Origin: Nemophila menziesii
Taxonomy: Eukaryota; Streptophyta; Magnoliopsida; Boraginales; Hydrophyllaceae
Direction of reading: 5' to 3'
Assembly (NCBI GenBank): GCA_029959085.1
Contig: JARWIR010000010.1
Coordinates: 13,909,001-13,973,000, forward strand
DNA length: 64,000 bases
The notes beneath the pieces are model-generated. The model did no database searches. It was given only the letters and a program-made list of their open reading frames with translations, and was not told the DNA's origin. Below, in pieces: positions 58,601-64,000 of the stretch. The position numbers and the translations under genes are program-made. The number at the start of each line of letters is the position of its first letter. The first letter of the stretch is position 1.

Positions 58601-61450
58601 TCTCTTGTTAGTCAAAACCTCTCGATTCGTCGACGCACATTGAACGTTTATATACTATTTTCTATAATCTAACCCCCTTCACGGGTGAAATTAAAAATCA
58701 CTATACCCAACCCACTACTTGATCAAGTTAAGGGATGAAAATACAATAAAGAAATATATAATTAAATTATAAATACACAATTCAATTCATTCGTGTAATC
58801 CGAAAACACAATAAATTATCTTAAGCAAAAACTAATGTTCATACATAATGCGATACTCAAACTATTAGAAGATTTAGTTCATAATTAAAAACTGAAATAA
58901 GATAAATAAAAGTGTAATAATCATGTTTAGAAAAAGAAATTATTAATAATTGCACTAATACTTGATGGAATGGAATAATCGAATGAGGTGGAATGATGAA
59001 AATCCTTGATATTTCTCTTCTTCCTTGAGCTCCAACCATTTGATAAAGAGTTCCCAGATTATGTAACTCCTATTTTGATAAACCCAAATCTGATACATTA
59101 AGTTTCCAATGCATTTTTGGAGTTGTGGGACCAATTTAACTGGTCCAAGTCAACCAAAAAATGTTTGTAGGGAATCTGGACTGGTTCGAACTATAATGGA
59201 AACATAACTAGTAACTTTGTCCTCTTAACTCCAAATTGTAAACTGTTACCTCTCACACACTTCTGACATTAATTAGTATTATGAAACCAAAGGACTTTCT
59301 TGGAATCGTAACCAGATTGCGCGTGGTGACTCTCTTAAGTTGATTTCAAAGTTTTGTCGTTAAGCGCTTTCGCTTTCCAAAAGTGGATTTATGGTCATTT
59401 CTCACCATGAAATGGGGTTTTATTTGAATTCACGACTTATTCTCATCATCGCGGGTCTCATATCTTCCATTTACCTAAGATATGCACACTTAACACACAT
59501 TTAATGCACAAAATCTCTACAAGTAACAAAATAGTCGAAACTAGACAAGAAAACATAAAACGTCAAATACTAGGTAATAATACCTCTAATAAGTACTTAA
59601 TAATCCAAAAAATATGTCTCTTGATACTATTATTCTATAAAAAAAGACGAGACATTTCCATAAAAGGAAAATCTTATCATGTGTACAACAAGCATACAAG
59701 AGTTATTGAAGAACCCATGCATGTTGAATTTGATGAGACAAATCCCTTTTATCATAAAGATAATGAGGTAGTGTAATATAAAAACTTTGAAAAACAATTT
59801 CATCCCATCTATCCGCCAAAACAATATTATATTACTCAAGAAGTGGAAAATGGTGAAGAAAGGGTGCAACTAACTATTGAAGTGCACAAAGTCCTACCAA
59901 AATATTTGAAGGATGTTAGAGTCCGCTTAAAGGAATAGTACTTGGTGATCCAAGTAAAGAGGTAATGACACGTTCTCATCATAATAATGTATCTACTCAT
60001 CATGCTTTCTTGCCTCAAATGGAACCCAAATATATCAAAGAAGTATTGCTAGATGACCATTGGAAAAATGGTATGCATGATGAACCAGGCCAATATGAAA
60101 GATGTTAAGTGTGTGATCTTGTTAAAAAACCTTTAGAACACACCATTATTGTAACTCTGTGGGTATTTCTCAACAATATTGATGATTTTGAAATTGTCAC
60201 AAGGAACAAAGCTTGTCTTGTTTCCCAAGAGTATAACCAAAAGGAATGTATTAATTTCGATGAAACTTTTTCTCCCGTAATTATCCTTGATACAGTTTAT
60301 ATTTTACTTGATTTTTCTTACTATATGGATTTCAAATTGTTCCAAATGGATGTTAAAAGCGTCTTTTAAATGGGTTCATTGATGAAGAGGTTTATGGTAA
60401 ACAACATATGGGTTTTGAAAATCCAAGTTTTTCAAATCATGCGTTTAAAATTGAAAATTTGTATATGGTTTAAAATGAGCTCTTTGATCTTGGTATGAAA
60501 GCTTGAGTGATGTATAAATTCAAGATGGTTTTGAAAGGGGGAAATTATTCTACTTTGATTAACGGAAAAAATTAGATGATATATTGCTTGTTCAAATATA
60601 TGTTGATGATATCATATTTGGTGTTACTATTGAGTCTCTTTGTCAAAACAATTCTAGGAGTGTAAATTCAAAGTTAGCATGATGGGTGGGTTGAATTTCT
60701 CTCTTGGGCTTCCAAGAAAACAAATAAAGGAAGTAATATTTGTGAGTCAAGCTAAACATATAAAGAAGAAGTCAAACAAATAAAGGAAGTAATATATTTG
60801 AATCAAGATAAACATATAAAGAATTTTTTCAAGAAATTTGGGCTTGTAAACATAATAGAAATTATCAAGATGTTAAGGATGTTGACGAGAAAACATGTCG
60901 AGATATGATTCGTAGCCTTTTATACTTAACAACTTCTAGACCCAACTTTATGTTCTTCGTATACTTATGTGCTAGATGTCAATCGTCTCCTATGAAGTCC
61001 TATCTTAGTGCCATAAAACCTACCTTAGATATCTGAAAGGAACCACACAACTAGGGTTTTGGATTTCAAACACATGTTATTTGAGTTATAGGTTATACCG
61101 ATTCTAACTATGTCGGGTATAAATTTATTGTAAGAGTACTAGTGGTAATTTTCAATTATTAGGTCACTCATTGTCTCTTGGTCTAATAGGACGCAAAATA
61201 GTGTAGCTTTGTCTACGACGAAAGCTAAGTATGTTGCCATTGTAGCCTAGCTCAAATTATTTGTATGAAACAAACATTACAATATTTTGAATGTTGTGTA
61301 ATTACCACATGATTTTATTAAAAGACTGAGATGTTCATGTACGAGGGTCTCAATTAATGTGTCAATTAGTTATAAGAGTTGGTATCCTTATTGAAAAAAC
61401 AAAAAAAAACAAAAACATAGTCAATTATTCACATCATTTGCAGTTTGTTG
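55640..61450 (+). mobile_element. Heavily mutated Ty1/copia retrotransposon
   Basis: Order of readable pieces: gag knuckle CYNCQKVGHIKQYF (56130, final Cys lost); gag-pol CIYCEQNGHF (56740); protease-like FDDRISRHVTKNESLF (56960); integrase LLHMDLFGLMDVTSITGSKY (57495) and RTPQQNGVEEMKN (57780); FGCKFIILNTRDYFARFDSK (58000); VIEEPMHVEFDET (59700); reverse transcriptase VTRNKACLVSQEYNQKE, FKLFQMDVKSVF (60200-60365) and YVDDIIFG (60600); RNase H KSTSGNFQLLGHS (61130). Domain order integrase before reverse transcriptase marks copia, of SIRE or Tork type. It has dozens of stops. A 1.5-kb insertion interrupts it after 58090. LTRs were not identified. Confidence 0.85.
58095..59645. mobile_element. 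Insertion within the copia element, LTR-like
   Basis: The copia reading FFGYFICR breaks at about 58090 and resumes with SIKGKSYHVYNKHT at about 59664. The sequence between has no coding frame but includes phrases reminiscent of the solo LTR at 46.8-48.3 kb read in the same direction (TTTAGTTCATA, unit with ACACATTTAATGCACAA). It is possibly a decayed solo LTR on the minus strand. Borders and target duplication are unresolved. Confidence 0.4.
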
Positions 61451-62370
61451 TTAACTGAATGTTTTTCTATTATATTGTTTTGCAAAGTGTTTGTTAGATT
61501 GAATTTGGTTTCTTTTAGCATGTTCTAATATGGCTGCATGGGTGTGTATTATACTTAAAATAGAAAGATAACAATCATGTGCTCATCGTCCTTATCTCCT
61601 AGAAGGCAACCTTATTTTATAAGTATAGGTTAAAGATATATTTTTCACTTTTTTTCTTTTTAACTAATTTTATAACAAAGAAACAATTACAAGAACACAG
61701 AAAGTTAAAAAAACCATTAAAAAACCGGAGTACACCTCACTCAAAATCAACCGCCATCGTGCTCGAACCAATACTCTATGTGAATACTCTAACAATAATT
61801 AATTAAATATGGATCATTTCATATATTATTTGATATGAATATTAATTCTTAATCCATAGATTTATAGTCCAGCTATTAACCCCACGCCCTATTGCAATTT
61901 ATTTTCTCTATATACGACTATGTACACGGTAATTGTTATATACTTTGATGATTAATAATTCACACTAACCTTTACCATCTAATTCGAGAAAATAGGTGTG
62001 TTGCGTAATATTTATAAAATAGCATATAATCTTAAAACGCTAGGTAATTCATTTATTCTAACTTTAATAATATAAATCGTTGATATTTTTCTCCATCATG
62101 ATTATCTTTTTCTCTCAAAGAATTGCTTATCGTACAAATTTGTATAATTTTTTCCATATATGTTATATATATGGGGCAATGTCTAATTAATTACACGGAG
62201 AATGAAATTATTCCTAATTAGTTACAACTATAAGATTTATTCCTAATTAAAACAAAATAGAGAAAAATTACTAAAATACCCATTAAATTATTAATAATTA
62301 CTTTAATTATATAATATATATAATTCTTTTAAACTTTTCAGATCTTTCTTCTCCATCTTTTATCTTTTCG
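61450..62370. other. Intergenic, nothing recognised
   Basis: This is AT-rich sequence behind the copia relic. I see no open frame of note and no second LTR. Confidence 0.45.
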
Positions 62371-62372
62371 AA

Positions 62373-62432
62373 CTCTCTCTCTCTCTCGATCGACCACCAC
62401 CACTTATCGAGTAACTCTCTCTCTCTCTGAAT

Positions 62433-62493
<61 letters not shown>
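62373..62493. repeat. (CT)n microsatellite cluster
   Basis: There are three CT tracts, at 62373-62387, about 62415-62428 and 62435-62493, the last about 29 units. CT tracts of this kind are common in plant 5' leaders and promoters; a carrier-gene exon starts about 700 bp downstream. Confidence 0.9.
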
Positions 62494-62496
<3 letters not shown>

Positions 62497-63198
62497 CGAG
62501 CAACACCACTGATTAAACAATTCCGGCAATTTGAACGATAAAACTTTTAATATATCATGAAACCCTAATTAATTTCAGAATATTATGGTAAAATATTGTT
62601 TTATTTTTTCTCTTAGTCCATCTCCGGTTACTCTTATGAGAAAATATCAATAAGTAAATCAAATTATTGTGTTTTTATTGTTAAATTTGTTGTTTGGAAT
62701 TTAATTTTGAGTTTGATTTTGATTATTTAAAGTAAGAAAATACTTTCATCTAATATTGGATGGTCTATACCAATCGTATTATGACACCTAGCCTATGTTT
62801 CAATCATGCAAAAGTTAATTATAGTAACTACTTAGTTAATCAAATGACATATTTTTTAAAATATAGTTAAAGGTCATGATGTCAATATTGGACCCTCAAA
62901 TATAGGATGGGAAGTCTTACCCTTTAAAGTATTTTAAAATTTTGAGTAGCATATGGGTGACTTAGGGATTTTTGTAGAATTGATGGTTGTTTATACTAAT
63001 GAATTTGTTAGTTGTAGTAGTTGTGTTCCAATACATGGGTTTAATTGGCAGATCTTTTCAAATGTATGTGCATATCACAAGTTTAAGAATTATGTGCTAA
63101 TTATTGAGTAATTATAACTATAAATTCATGAATATTTGAATAACTGAAGATTGTTATGTCGTTGAATTAGAGGTTGAAATGTTTGTATATTAGGGGTC

Positions 63199-63490
63199 AT
63201 GGAGGAAGATTCAACAGGGAAGCTAAAAAGGGCCTTCATTGATGCTTCAACAGGGGCAATTTCAGGTAGTATGTCTAGAAGAGTTATATCTCCTCTAGAC
63301 GTAATTAAGATTGGATTGCGGGTTAACATATCTATGTCATGTCAATGTGATTATTTTGCCTCTTTACTTTAATCATTTTATTAATAGTTGTTTATTCTCC
63401 ATTTGTAGCATAAATATTTTAAGTTATAAAGTTTGAATTGTTCACAGGTTTAGTTAGAACCCACAAGTCAGTGAAACGTACTTACGATCT
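63199..63490 (+). pseudogene. Mitochondrial thiamine diphosphate carrier, 5' exons, broken
   Basis: Exon 1 (63199-63321) encodes [19 protein letters not shown], then [19 protein letters not shown]. This is the first transmembrane helix and PxD motif of a mitochondrial carrier and closely matches plant TPC1/TPC2-type thiamine diphosphate carriers. The expected continuation IKIRFQ is changed to IKIGLR. After an intron with acceptor TTCACAG, exon 2 (63448) starts GTT TAG TTA GAA CCC ACA AGT CAG: the VQLEPTSQ of the family with Gln changed to a stop. Homology ends near 63490, where telomere-like repeats begin. The intact carrier imports thiamine diphosphate into mitochondria; this copy cannot. 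Confidence 0.8.
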
Positions 63491-63497
63491 GCCATCC

Positions 63498-63832
63498 CAA
63501 CCCTGATTAAACCTAGACCCTAAAAATTCTAAATCCTAAAACCTAATATATGCTAAACTTTAATCTTTAATAAACCTTAAACCCTAATAAACAATAAACT
63601 CTAACAACCCTAATACATAAAAATCCAAAACCCTCTAATAAACCCTAAGCCCTAATAAACCTTGAACCTTAAATCCTAAAAACCCTAAACCTAAAACCTT
63701 AATAAACCCTTAACACAAATAAACACTAACCCCTAATAAACCCTAAACCCTTACCCTAGACCCTAAGCTCTAACCCATAAACCCTAATAAACCCTAAACC
63801 TAAAAAACCGTAAACCATAAACATATACCCTG
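63498..63832. repeat. Degenerate interstitial telomere-like repeat
   Basis: Some 30 irregular units of CCCTAAA, CCCTAATAAA and ACCTAAA fill the stretch. The CCCTAAA plant telomere unit is recognisable, but most units are 10-mers with an extra TAA. It begins exactly where the carrier pseudogene loses similarity. Confidence 0.8.
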
Positions 63833-64000
63833 ATATGCAAGAAACCCACGAGTATGTAGATGGGAGTGTGTGGTGGTGCATCTCACAAATCTCACTGTGT
63901 GTATTACAAGAACACATCAATGGTGGCATGAGAAGTAGGGTATCTAGGATGACAAGGTGGATAGAATTGTGTGACACACAATAAGCAAGTGTATGTGTTG

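Noticed and set aside
63498..63832. True telomere
   Set aside because: The units are irregular and degenerate and ordinary sequence follows, so it is interstitial.

Overview
This is nuclear DNA of a flowering plant, very probably a eudicot. It is AT-rich and has GT-AG introns, tau-class glutathione transferases, a plant universal stress protein, FAR1/MULE transposase, RNase H-bearing plant L1-type LINEs, Ty1/copia and Athila-like Ty3/gypsy remnants, and many small DNA transposons. I cannot name the species. Nothing prokaryotic, no operon and no CRISPR array is present.

Layout. (1) 0-18 kb: three tandem tau glutathione S-transferase genes (starts at 1000, 10038 and 17318), each with two exons and the same intron position. 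Between copies 1 and 2 lie a decayed LTR retrotransposon and hAT-type MITEs. Between copies 2 and 3 lie an NPH3-like coiled-coil fragment and a 4.9-kb 5'-truncated LINE. That LINE sits in the 5' leader of the third GST, between its own TATA box and its ATG. (2) 18.7-26 kb: a graveyard of LINE fragments in both orientations, nested in each other. One has a clean 13-bp target duplication, and one host fragment is also split by a hAT MITE. (3) 26.5-35.1 kb: a hAT-like element whose interior holds a 31-bp minisatellite and a full-length 6-kb LINE. (4) 35.8-36.6 kb: a three-exon universal stress protein gene on the minus strand, the best-preserved non-GST gene. (5) 36.7-43.1 kb: a MULE with inverted repeats of about 750 bp. 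Its decayed transposase gene begins with an exon lying inside the repeat, and a second decayed gene runs convergently from the other side. (6) 44.0-52.9 kb: the last exon of a 2-oxoglutarate/Fe(II) dioxygenase, cut in two by an 8.6-kb Athila-like element that lacks pol and itself carries an inverted solo LTR. (7) 53-61.5 kb: a LINE ORF1 relic and a heavily mutated Ty1/copia element. (8) 63.2-63.8 kb: the first exons of a broken mitochondrial thiamine diphosphate carrier gene, followed by degenerate telomere-like repeats.

The genes do not form a pathway. The likely functional host genes are the three GSTs (xenobiotic conjugation and stress response) and the stress protein; the rest is transposon-derived or pseudogenic. 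The most informative signals are insertion events that can be read to the base: a LINE separating a GST promoter from its ORF, a MULE ending just upstream of the stress-protein gene, an LTR element splitting a dioxygenase exon, and a MULE that carries its transposase start exon in both terminal repeats. I found no convincing new multi-gene system. The closest candidate is the second, unidentified convergent gene of the MULE.
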